Assembly: GCA_004794785.1 (NCBI GenBank)
Contig: SJOL01006601.1
Location: forward strand, 385,809 to 449,808
Direction of reading: 5' to 3'
Length of the DNA: 64,000 nucleotides
Source of the DNA: Opisthorchis felineus
Taxonomy: Eukaryota > Platyhelminthes > Trematoda > Opisthorchiida > Opisthorchiidae
How positions within the stretch are numbered: the stretch's first letter is position 1; every line of letters begins with the position of its first letter. The translations under genes were made by a program, and so were the position numbers. The notes beneath the pieces were generated by a model. That model saw nothing but the letters and a program-made list of their open reading frames with translations. It ran no database searches and was not told where the DNA came from. Below are positions 24,801 through 36,200 of the stretch, in pieces.

Positions 24801-27800
24801 AGGCCCGCATCTCAACAGTCATCTTCCCGTGTACACACCATCCCACACGTGTGTTCCTACCTCTATAACCTGAAGTCTGATGTTCCCAAAAAAAGCTTGC
24901 TAATGTGCATTTTCTTGAAAGGTTGCCAACTTTCTGTGATATCACGATTACCTTGAACTAAAAAGTTCCTCTCACAATTTCGTTCCTTGAACATCCCCTC
25001 ATGTGCATGAACGTCTTAAAAGCTTTTCCAACAGGCACTCCTCCAGGTGTCTACCGCACTCTGCCGATCAAAAATAGCCGCAGCCATCACATACGTTTAC
25101 TTCGCATGCCTTGTGTTCAAGTTTCACCAATGTCCCATTTGTATCTCCATCGTAATGTGAGTTTTCTCGCCCTACGCAATCACATTTTCCGAACAATCTC
25201 ACCGATGTGGCAAAAACACAAATCCCTTGGTGGTGCATTGCAACTAAACTTGCAATGCTCGACACTGTTTAATGAGCGGGGAAAGCCAAGGCACATCAAT
25301 CCAGTAGATCGGGGTAAACCTTCGCTGTATATTAACTACACATGCTACCTTTAAGGGGGCAAATACCATGTTCTTGCTCCTCTTTAATTGATGAGTGCGT
25401 TGGCAACAACAGACGCCTATGTGGATACCAAAGGACATGGTCACCAGCTGGTGAAGTTACCGTAGTTTATCACATTATTTCCGACTGCTTTGTAAAGAAG
25501 CTTGATTACGTTGCACGAATGTTAGAGTGTTCGCACAAGAAGAAAAATCCTAACCCTCAAATTTCTCGGATTGCATCATCATTGATTGACTTCTCATTCA
25601 TTAAAATCTACCACAGTCAGACATTTATGCTAGTTAACGAAAGTGAAGGGGACAATAAATATGGACAGTGGGACCTTATGAACTATATCTGCCTTTGAAT
25701 GCAGGACGCAGGTACAGTCATCTCAGAGGAACACCAACTATGGGGAAAAGAGATGATACATTCAGTTCAATTTTACTCTTGTTGTGTTTACTGCAAACGA
25801 GCCATTTTTTGGTTTCCACACGTTTAGCCCCTAGCTACCAGCCCACGCTGGAAAGCTTGTGTTGATTATGATGATGAGGTGATGATGAATACTCATTGTA
25901 CCGTTTATCGCCCTCCAAGATCGGACGCATGATCAAGCCGAACACATATGTGTAGTCACAAACACATGAATCCCCCTCCCCTTACACTGCGATGTGTGTT
26001 TCATGGGCTGACGTGCGTGCGTATATACGCACTCGTATTATGAAAATTATTACCCTTCTTATTGCTACGCCGCCAGATTACTTTGGATGTTGCTTGCACG
26101 CTCCGATAAATTATGGTTTTGTGCGCTCCTTACACTCCTCTGTTTTGTGCCATCTACTCGCAACAAGGCTTTGATAGGCTTGAAGTTAAGTCGTTCGCAG
26201 TTGAAGGACATTATCTGCTCCCACCCCCACCCCAAACCAGTCATGGACTGCCTAGGGTACATGCAGGTATTCCAATCTCGTTTTGTCTCCATATTAGGAG
26301 TGAGATCGGTACCGGCAGTAATAGCTAACAGGTAGCAAAACGCGTACATCAATAACAGGTTTTTCCGGCGCATGGTTTATGAGGCGGGCTGGCAGGCGGG
26401 CACACAAGTTATGATAGCATAAACCATTTACACGTTTGATACGATCAGATGGGGAAAAATTACCCACGCCAAACCAGTTAGTACGCAAATTTCTTAGGGC
26501 GCCCTTCCGCTTAGGCATGCGTGCTCGCGCTTGTGCATTTGCACACCCTTGCCTACTGGCTAGCACAACCAACTTAAAGGGAAGCTTGGTCTATAAAGTA
26601 TTCGGCACACGGAGTGTTGATGGCCACCCGCTCGGATTTTACGACATTTTTGCTTTGTGTGTGAACTACGGAAAGACAGAAAGTTGGTAGCAGGTATAGT
26701 AATAATAACCGATTTCAAGATAAGTATCAAGGTTTCAGCGATGTTTTTGGTCCCGGTTTCCATGGTCAGTCAATTTTCCTCCCAAAAGGGTTAGAAGAAT
26801 TAAGTTTACGGTGTTGAACAAGTTGAGGCTAACAGAGGCTGACAAACAGGAGAACAAGCCTGTTTATACCTCCATGTTTTTTCTTCAGATTTATGAATAA
26901 GGCTTTGTAAACGAGAGCGCAAACGGTCAAACTCTTGTCTAGCAGACATTTTTCAGGGTGGGATACTGTTAGCGAAGCTTGAAGACTCAGGAAGTGGTTT
27001 GTGTGAGTATGCATTATTTTGCCCACACAATGCAAAAGATCAACCGCATCCGTATTAGCGAGGTATCACGTATGAAAATTGACCAGCGTGGTTACATTTG
27101 GTAGCGTGCATCCTTCTCAGTGGTGATCATTTGCGAGACCCGGCCCATTCTTTTACCTCTCAAGAAGAGGTGTCAGTTGCTAACCTCGTGGAGTCCTTTG
27201 TGTCAACCAGTTCGGTCCTTGAGGGCAATCTCACTGTTCTTGAGAGGACACGGTTGATGGTTCAATTACGCTTATCGGTCGTTGAAAGGAAGTACTCTTT
27301 CAGAGGAAAATAATAGGAAAAAATGAAAAGAACAGAAATTGGTGTAGGTCTTCAGGGTACAGGGCCGGGATGACGTTGGGATCACAGCTGGCAGTTCGAA
27401 TCAGCATCCACGGGACACACGAAAATTGTTATTTCAGTTTAATCACTGAACGCTAACATTTGGCGATTTGGACTGCACTGAGTTATGCTTGGTCATTGAT
27501 GGATACGGGTAACGGGGCCTTGATTGACAGCTTGATAACTGTCGTTGCGTCAAGTTCACTAAGTAATTTGGTAGGTTCTCTGTAGAAATCTCACCCAATC
27601 TATCTGCCTAGTTGTCTCCGTAGCCGCATTTAGATTGATGGATGACACAAATGGAGGGAATTTAGATTATTCGAAGTTTACTGGTCTGTAGTATGAGTCC
27701 TGGGGTAGCGTGTGTCGCCCTTATTTGGGCTGCTGGGTAAGCAAAACCAGCACAACGGCCACTCTATCTTGGAAATGGAAGTATGTTATAGCCTGTTGAA

Positions 27801-28907
27801 GGTTTTTGCAGGAAAAATTCCTCCTTTGGGACTGTCGGTGTGGGGACCGGTTTATATTTTATTCAGAATGGAACCCTCTCGGTTACCAACTGCTTCTTAG
27901 GGTCTGCTTTAGGTGTGGTTGTTCTCCGGCTAGCTCGTCGTTATTACAAAAAGTTTCGTGAACTCAGTAACCTCCTATTCAAACTATTTATGTCTCGTGA
28001 CACTAACCCGGATCCGATCATATATCACATCATTCCCATGTTTTTTATCCGTCACCGTGTGTGAGCAGCTGATGAAAATTAGTGATATACTGACATCTTC
28101 CCAGTTGTGCATTCTGGCCAGCATTGTTCAGTGAATCAAAAGAGCTCGATTAAAAGTAACTGGAACTACTTCAAATTGGTTTCCTCGGCGCCGTGCGTTT
28201 TTCCACTGGAATCTCCTAGCAGCATATTGTATGCTATCCCAATTTTTTCTCATTTCGACCCTGGTTTTTGTCCCTTATTCAGCTATCTTCAGTTTGGTCG
28301 TCTACTTACCACCTTATATTTCCTTTGTCACAAGAAGGTAAGCCTAACGTCAAAGAACAATTCCTTAGAATATCAAACCTGTTCACGTTCGCCTCAAATT
28401 GAAAATTGCTCGAATTGAGTGACTTGTACTTTGCCTCGCGGTCCTTCAGGCTGATCGGCCTAACAGCCTACTTTAAATGAAGCCGTTCTGCTTTGTTTTG
28501 TAGCCTTATGGCTCCTACTTGGACCAGAAGCGGATTGCACCAACAAGTAGTGCCCGTTACTGTGGTAACCAAGAGGAGAAAAGCTACCTGAAAAAAGGTC
28601 TGAGACCAAAGTTTCTCAGCGTGTCTTCTGACATGGCCAGTTGTGAATTTCCCACGTTGAGGTTTTATAGAAAGAATTACCTTCACCGCTACTGGTTTCG
28701 GTTTCATTGTGCCAATTGCTGAAAGGAGTGTTAACTTTATCCTTGTTACTGAGACTAAAGAATGCACGGTAGGGCCACATTTCATTGCATGGGATTGCAT
28801 GTGGTCAGCCAGTGCAGATCAGCCATCCAATTTGCGGTAGCCCGTCATCCATGGCTCAATTACATGGTGAGGGGATTTTCATTCTGTTGTTTGCTAGGAA
28901 CTCCTTC
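15808..28907. other. 13 kb with no supported gene
   Basis: No frame has a recognised domain, and I saw no tRNA-like or rRNA-like sequence. A frame at 27098-27313 and one at 25342-25698 have mildly protein-like composition but start at non-ATG codons, lack convincing splice signals and match nothing known to me. Diverged repeats I do not recognise may be present. Confidence 0.4.
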
Positions 28908-29121
28908 AAGGTAACTAGCGAAATACTAATTTGGTTTTGACGGGGGACTCACCTGGAACCCAGCTGAATCTCTCGTTAATGATGCTTTTAAGCAACTGAA
29001 TGTGCCGCACAAGGCCACCTCATGCTTCAGTTGGTACGATATTAGAGATATCGCGATAAATGTGTAGAAGTAATACACTACTCATAGGGTTGCTGTCTAA
29101 AAGTTCTCATTTAAGATAACT
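28908..29121 (-). repeat. Hammerhead-family insertion with a near-perfect 9-bp TSD
   Basis: AAGGTAACT (28908-28916) and AAGATAACT (29113-29121) flank 28917-29112. The insertion is one minus-sense piece starting at the family 3' terminus AGCGAAATAC and including TTGGTTTTGACGGGGGAC, GAACCCAGCTGAATCTCTCG, the CACCTCATGCTTCAGTTGG block and GATATCGCGATAAATGTG. It ends just after CACTACTCATAGGGTTGCTG, so it is 5'-truncated close to the ribozyme and carries no hammerhead. It shows no inversion. Confidence 0.82.
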
Positions 29122-32100
29122 TAGCGTCAAACTAGTTTCACCTGGTTATAGAGTTGACTTTATTTACAATGAAATCCAAAGATGTGGGAAAAATTCCGAT
29201 AAAGAGTGACCTAAGTACCGAATTCGCCAGTTTTTCCACCTTTACTACAGGTGAAAATAAAATATTTTAATAAAAAATTAATCAGACCTGGGGAGTTACT
29301 GCACTAAAAGTCTCTTAGCAGTTCATGCGCAGACTGCGTTCTTTGTCGTGTCAGACAATCCACATTGCATTTGAGTGACCGTTTTTTGTTCATCAGACTG
29401 GGTGATTGGGTTGCGAAAGTTTCCTCACCAATCGAGGTGACATCATCGGTGTGCAGTAGTGTTGCGTCATTATTCAGAGGTGCATACACACCAACGCATT
29501 GCTAAATGATGAGTCAGCGCTAATCCGTTAGGCAGGGGTGATGTTACTACTGCCACCCAAGGAACCTGAGCCACTACAATTCTCTTCGTCGTCTATGAGT
29601 CCCACAAACCTGACAGCCGCTCTAGCTTCAGCGTCACCTTCATCCAGCTGTATTTCTCAGCATTTTGTAGCTCAAAATCACATAATTTTGAGAGAACGTA
29701 GTGATCTAGCAATTTATGAGAGCAACGTTAACAGAGGTTTTCTTTGACTCCAGTACACCCGAAAGCTAGTTCTCTACTTCAAGTATGAAAACGCTGTTGT
29801 TGGGCTCACACCAAAAAAACAAAGCCCATTCGGGCGCTTTAGTACAGCATTCGAACAGTTATACACACAACACGTAAGGTCACGTGTGCACGTTCCAGTG
29901 TTTTTTACCCCAGCCTCTGCGGCAGTTTTTCGATAGGCTACCCGATACATCGCTTAAAGATCTGCTTGTCCTATAGATGGGAACTACTAAACAGTTGAGG
30001 AAAAGGGCGGTTTGATAATTTTAGGAATGATGCATGTATAATCAACTTTATGGTCTAACGTTAAGCTTAATTTTATCAGGTTACATTACTCCCCACGAAA
30101 GCAAGTAAAACAGGTCAGGTAGCTTCTCCTGGAGGGAGAACCTAATCAGGAATCCGCATCTCAGGGCGCATCAGATGAAAAACACCTTTGTGACATTTTC
30201 GCGAGAGTGATCTCCTGAAAGAAAGCACTTTCGCTCTGTGGATCACTGCGTCTGGTATCAAACAATCCGGGTTAATCAGTCAGGCTAGTTTATGCGACTT
30301 ATGATCAGTGCCGCTGAGTTATCACGAAGTTATCCAAAATGTGTTCTCGGTGGCAGTACAAAAAGACAGCACTGTGGGATGCACTTTGTGGAAGCTCCAG
30401 TCTTCCGAAGTTACCTACTTGGACGTATGCAAGCCGTTACAGTGTAGAGAGGTTTCTCCAGACACAACTTCCTTGGATTATCTCTGGTGAACGTTTTTAT
30501 ATACACTTATCTACATGATCACCAACCTGCTGCTAACTTGTTGATCACTCTTTGATCCGTAGTGGTTTTGCTACCCCAACTGGGGAGAGGTCGCACAATG
30601 ATTACTTACAAAGAACATCTCTGAGCATGAGAACTACGTTACATCTTTAAGTCCTGAGTCGAATAGTGATGTGCCAGTCCTTGAAGTGATCTAGTCAAAG
30701 CGACACAAGATTGGTAACTCTCACGTATTTCGTTGAAAAATGGATTGGGCTGACTGACTGACAGCTCCTCAAACATAACTGCGCTGGTGCCCGGTGCTCA
30801 AACTTGAAAGGACTTCTGTGTTATGATGAGTATCCCCAAGACCCCATTAGGGCTGTCCGACTAACTAGTGACAATTAACTCCCTTCCGAAGTTTACTATA
30901 CACATATTATTTGTGAAATACAGCCCAAGTGGCATACGGCTTCAGAATTAGGTTCATTGGGGTTCATTAGGGAAGACTTTCAGCTACTCACGAGTAGTGT
31001 AAAATAAAACCAGCTTTCGTCGGAAGCACGGTGCCAAGAGGGTGCCAAGAAGAACGTCAAGATTTGGCGATAGGACGCTTGGACTTGATGAGTGTAGACG
31101 ATGCCATTTGAGCGTGGCTATCTGTCAGTATCATCAAGCATTATTTGACCGAGTACTGTGAAGGCTGCTTTCATAGAATCATACAATACATGCTTTGTGG
31201 GAATGACTGGACTACATGGTTTTTAATTACTTCCATCAATTTCGATGTTAAGACCTCAGAGTAAAAGCTAGCGCAACTAAAGGCCCATCTGTTGAGCCTA
31301 ATATCACGCCATATTTTCGAAATATACTCGTGATACCTATGCTAATATATGACAGAGCATATAACTGTCTCTTTACTCCTGCATTCAAATGAGAACCACC
31401 AATGAGCAAAATTCACAGTGACGATTTTACCGAGGGATTTCCGGACTAACCCTTAAAACTCTGTAAAGAAGTGAAATTTATGGGGTATGAATATGTGAAG
31501 GCTTTTAAAAGATAAAACACTGCACAGAGGACTATTTATTGCTTTCTTTTGTCGGATGGGTAATCTACCAAAAAATACTGTTTGTAGTGTGATTACGCAG
31601 ATGAACTCGGGCATGATTCCTTCCATGTTTTCATCGCGAAAACAAGTTTAATTTTTCATGGTAGAACACGCTACGGGTCACTTACTAGCTACTCACTTTC
31701 GTTGAGCAATCTCTAGTTAAATTTTCTAGCCCTAATAATGATTAACTAGCTGAACATCAATTCCCGACTGCGCGTATCTTGTTAGTCATTTTGGGGAGTT
31801 CGGACAAATACACTTGAATGGTTGCTAAATTGTCAACTGAAAGTAGAGAAATTCCAGGAAGCAAGACAACGGTACAAGCTACGGTGGCCACAGAGAGGCT
31901 GTTTTCCAGTTTGACAACACATAACATATATAAGCCTGTTTACGCAGTCAAGCCCCGACCTTGGTGACTGAGTTGGTTCAATTTGGTTGTAATTTTGCAC
32001 TCATTATTCCAGAACTGATTGTCTACTCCTGTAATCGGCTCAATGTCTTCTAAAGACGGTGGTGTTCTTTGAAAGGGGATTGCTCGTAATACCAGCTTGT

Positions 32101-32966
32101 CTGTCGTGGTTTCTAAATAGGCGACTGGTAGGCAGGATCCCAACTAACCTGATACACGGTTCAGCCTCAGTGTGTCGTCGCGGGCTATAATTTTGAACTC
32201 ACTTTCCATCTCTTTCTAGAGTTGACTTCAAATTTCCGACACATGTATAATGCTACCCATCGTACTTCGTCACACACTACCTGCTACGTCGTCGTGTTAC
32301 TTTATGGCTATGGTAAGGATTCGCTTCTCCCAAGCTGTCCCTTGGTGCTTTATCCTTAGGGGACTTCTCTGGCAGAGCATATCACGTGGTCATTTAGGGG
32401 GGTCGTCAGAACGATCAATGTGCACGCTGTAGTAGTGTTCCTGTGCCTGCTTGAACCAGGCCACCATGTTAAACAGAACGCAGAAAACGATGTGCACCGA
32501 AGGTGTTTTGAGTGGAATGGGACATGTGGCAAAGCGTATAACAAAGGGCTGACTCAGGACTGAAGACAACATAAACAACTGACACGGCTGACTGATGGAA
32601 CGAAATTCTGTCACGTCACGCGGTCACAGGGTGATGCATTTTCGGGTAAGGCTAGACTCCATGCTCCATAGATATTCTAACCAAAATCCACCGCATAGAT
32701 GTCTCAGAAACTTAGTGTCCCAACAAGCGCGCCTGATCAACATCATGAATCGAATCACAGTTCGCGTCACGTGATGTGAATTTGACGGGCTCCCCACACG
32801 ACGAACTTTCAAACGAACGCACATATGAAGTTGGATTTTTCCTTCCTGTTGACTTTGATGTCTGTTCAACCAGATACTTCTAAAACAGGTGTGAGTGGCG
32901 AATACTGGACACAATTATATGCTTTACTGCTACGATAATGGAAATCTGGCTTCCACTGCTTAGGAG
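29122..32966. other. No supported gene
   Basis: A 69-codon frame at 29538-29747 (+) has a Ser/Pro-rich, protein-like product with an ATG at 29541 and an AG just upstream (29534-29535). It matches no known family and is not called. Short tandem duplications (GGTGCCAAGAG near 31031) are incidental. Confidence 0.4.
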
Positions 32967-33288
32967 ACCTTGTACCGTATAGACGTAATACACTACTCAC
33001 AAGGTTGCTGAAAATTCGACACCCTACGACCAGTTTCGCCTTTCTTGGGGCTCATCAGGTAGGCACAGTCCCCGAGTCTCCGTCAACCTTTTGTTCCACT
33101 TGAACCCAGATTACACGAAATTAGCGAAATACACTCATTTGCAAACAAATTTGGTTTTGTGGGAGACTCACCTGGAGCCCAGCCGCTTGAAAACATCATA
33201 AACGAGAAATTCAGATGGGTTCCAGGTGAATCTCCCGCAAAGCCAAATTTGTTTGCAAATGAGTGTATTTCGCTAAAACCTTGTACCG
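32967..33288. repeat. Hammerhead-family foldback with an 11-bp TSD
   Basis: ACCTTGTACCG at 32967-32977 and 33278-33288 flanks a 300-bp insertion. The left arm (32978-33183) is minus-sense. It holds the best ribozyme of the window and continues past the AGCGAAATAC landmark (33123), so it spans a monomer junction. The right arm (33184-33277) is plus-sense and ends at the family 3' terminus GTATTTCGCT plus AAA. Sequences 33123-33180 and 33217-33274 form a ~58-bp inverted repeat around a 36-nt loop. Because the left arm crosses a monomer junction, the template must have been longer than one 300-nt unit. Confidence 0.9.
33022..33064 (-). ncRNA. Type I hammerhead ribozyme, best-preserved copy
   Basis: Minus strand, 5' to 3'. 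Helix I strand is GCCUAC (33064-33059), then CUGAUGA (33058-33052). Helix II is GCCCCAAGAAAGGC (33051-33038, three strong pairs and a loop). GAAA is at 33037-33034. Helix III is ACUGGU (33034-33029) and the cleavage C is 33028. The second helix I strand is GUAGGG (33027-33022). Five contiguous Watson-Crick pairs (CCUAC/GUAGG) form helix I, supporting real ancestry rather than a chance match. Compared with 6687-6729, helix I regains full pairing while the core stays constant. The near-zero-loop helix III suggests cleavage of dimeric or multimeric RNA. Confidence 0.85.
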
Positions 33289-36200
33289 CTTTTATCAACT
33301 GATTTGCTCTCACGATGTATCATACTGAAGTTAAGCTGGGTAGACTCTACGAACGATTGTCGGCAATGGCTTACAGTAACCTGGAGATTCTGATTTGAAG
33401 CCATGAATAGTAAAAACCAAAATCTGCATACCATGTTTGCCCCTGTAGCATTTGTCCATAATTTTAATTCGACGGTTGATGAAACGCCCACATCCTAATC
33501 CCGAAACCCGCCGTACAGCTCAGCAGCCATTTTTCGGGTAAGTTGACAGCTTGGGACTGTGACAGAGGACTTGGCCTTTCTGATGAACTGCTGTCTTCTC
33601 AGACCTGAAGAACCTTAAGTCACGTAGTTCAATGCTCACAAACAAGCGAGCCACTTCATAGGACTGTACAAAGTCCAGTACAATCACAGTAACATGGGAG
33701 TTCACCTCTTACAGACGCGCATGGTTACGGAGAAGCGCCTATCCTAGCCACAAGCTCACTAATTTCTCAAACGAAATCTTCAGCGTAGTGTGAAGATTAA
33801 AACTGTTCCCCACGCTGAGCAACTTCCTCTTGACTATGCTGTTCTTCTGTAGGACGACAGTACCAGCAGCTATCTGACTGCTGGTTTGCCGCCTGGCTAT
33901 CCATTACCAAGCAAGTGGGTGGAAAACAGTACTGTCCAGAAGATTCTTAGAGTAAGTTTTATGGTGGGAATGTGGCGCATTGCTCTGTCTCTAAGGGATT
34001 GGCAACTCACATCGGTGCCTTGATCTTACTGCAGACGCTTACCTGGTTATCATCAAATTAAAGCTGGCTGGTGGCGTTTAACAGACCTCTCACCTTTGGG
34101 TCTACATAATCATCGGCACCTTACACTTACCACTTTATTAGGATCCACACAAACCAAATTGAGTTGAACAGCTGTGCTCAAGCGTCCGGTGTTTCGAAAG
34201 CTTCTGGCCATTAGATCCGACTTAGGGTCCAGCCATAGGCTTGAAGAATGGGGTTATATTCGGCAAACGGAAAAACTGGTTTATGTGTGGGGTTCGCAAG
34301 TTTCATGAAGAAAAGGAAAATTCACAGCATATGGGCTGTTGTGGCACATTATGTGACCAGTGAGAGCTTGACATCATGTGGTTACAGTTGCCTCTCCCAA
34401 AATTATGAACGCAAATGACCATTTCAAACGTTCTTCTGTCGTAGAACCGTGACGTTCGTCCTTGAGACACTGGAAAAACTAGCGTTCATTAAATAATTCC
34501 CTAAATGGCTGCATTGTTTCAAGGGGCCTCAGAAAATCAGTTTGAAAAGCTTGCTCGGATAACGATGGATGGTCAATTAGGGGAAAATCATGGAGCATTT
34601 GCATCAAACTTAAACCCCATAGTCAACCGTTGGACGATATCTCCTGAGTGGAGTTCTCCCACGATTATAATGACTGAGAAATCACTCACAGCAATACCTA
34701 CCACCCCTCATTGTTTGGTGGGTTTCAGTATGGCCACCAGTAATCTCCGTCGGATGGGTCTGTGTATGGTGACGTTGCGGAATATAGGGACGCACTACTT
34801 GGTTAGTCCGGTAGAGAAGAACCAGACCACAAAGCGAGAAGGAAAGGGGCCACCCAGAACGCGGAAATATAAATGTCGAAATGAAGGCATCCAACAAACC
34901 AACTAAAATCAAGGAACTGAGACCACAACTCAACTCAGACTTTGAAATGACCAGTCAAATGGTACGAAAACTACCCGGCGACTAACTGTTCACGTCACAG
35001 ATATCAGATACCGTTTAGAAACCATATAAACACAAGCACTGGAGAAGGATTTTACCCACCCAAACATCTGACGACATCACATCGCTTGGTGACGAAATCT
35101 TTACAATATTTGCTATCTAGCTGCCAAGCTTGAGGAACGGACATACAACCAGGGCCCTACATTTGTCAAATCATTCGAAATAAGCCACTTTCTGGGTAAT
35201 TTGGTTTCACAGAAAAGCTTTAGCCATCGTCTAATTTGTGTGCTTAACTATGGATCAGAGGAATCTATGGGAATTAGATAGGGTTATCACAAACTGAACT
35301 GCAAAATGCAAACGGCGTCATATGGCATCTGTCCAGTCCATGACTCAAACAGCAGGCCCAACGTATGCAAACGTTTCGACATTTTGACCTACTTTCAAAA
35401 ATATGGTGTCCGCAATCGATAGAAGGGGAACGGTTTGGGTGCATCCTAAAAGATAGTGGCTCGTTGAATACCTGCTAATCCCCACAGATTACCAGCTATC
35501 TGGTTCTTCTAGTGTGTCTGTCTTCCTAAACGACACCTCCCATCTAGCAGCACATTTGCCTTCCTTCTTTGTTATCAACAGAGCTGCACAGAACTCTTTG
35601 TGCCTTCTGTACACATTTGAACCCCATTCATATAGTTTGTACATTGAAGGCTTCAGAATTTCACTCACATAGCATGTTGTGAAATCAAATAATCAACCAC
35701 TGTTAGGGTTCCGATAATATCGGAAAACAAACACGTGACGTTGAACACTCTTCATGATTAGTCCACGGCTGCTGTTTGCTGGCTCTGCGGAGATGCTGGA
35801 TAACCTGAACCACTCCACTGGAATTGGAAATGACTGCATACCGGACACGGAGGTGAAACGTGTAACCGGTTAGGCCGCCTCTGACGACACGTCCATGTAT
35901 GAGTGGTACACGGTAACGATAATGTTGATGTCAAAAGAGCGAATAAACAAACCGCATAAACGTTGTGGAGGATCTGGTGGTTCCGTCCAAATGAATAACG
36001 GAAAATAATCGGCAGCCATATATTCGGTTGTAAATTTCGTAAGCCTGATTTCACTGCACTATAGCAGAGCAGTTTGTTCATATACATTTCAAAACTGTCA
36101 ATAAATTTGTTTGAGAACTTTGGTTTCGCCTTGTACCTATAACTAATCAATAAATAGCAAGAAGGGGGCCACACCCCGGTGTTAACAGCATAGTCAATTA

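Noticed and set aside
25342..25698. 118-codon plus-strand frame
   Set aside because: Somewhat protein-like, but it starts at a non-ATG codon and matches nothing I know.
34505..34906. 133-codon plus-strand frame with an ATG
   Set aside because: No recognised domain or splice context, and an open minus-strand frame overlaps it. Likely chance or an unrecognised repeat.
35758..36174. 138-codon minus-strand frame
   Set aside because: The longest minus frame, but its composition (Cys, Pro, Ser and aromatic runs) looks like translated noncoding DNA, and no family is recognised.
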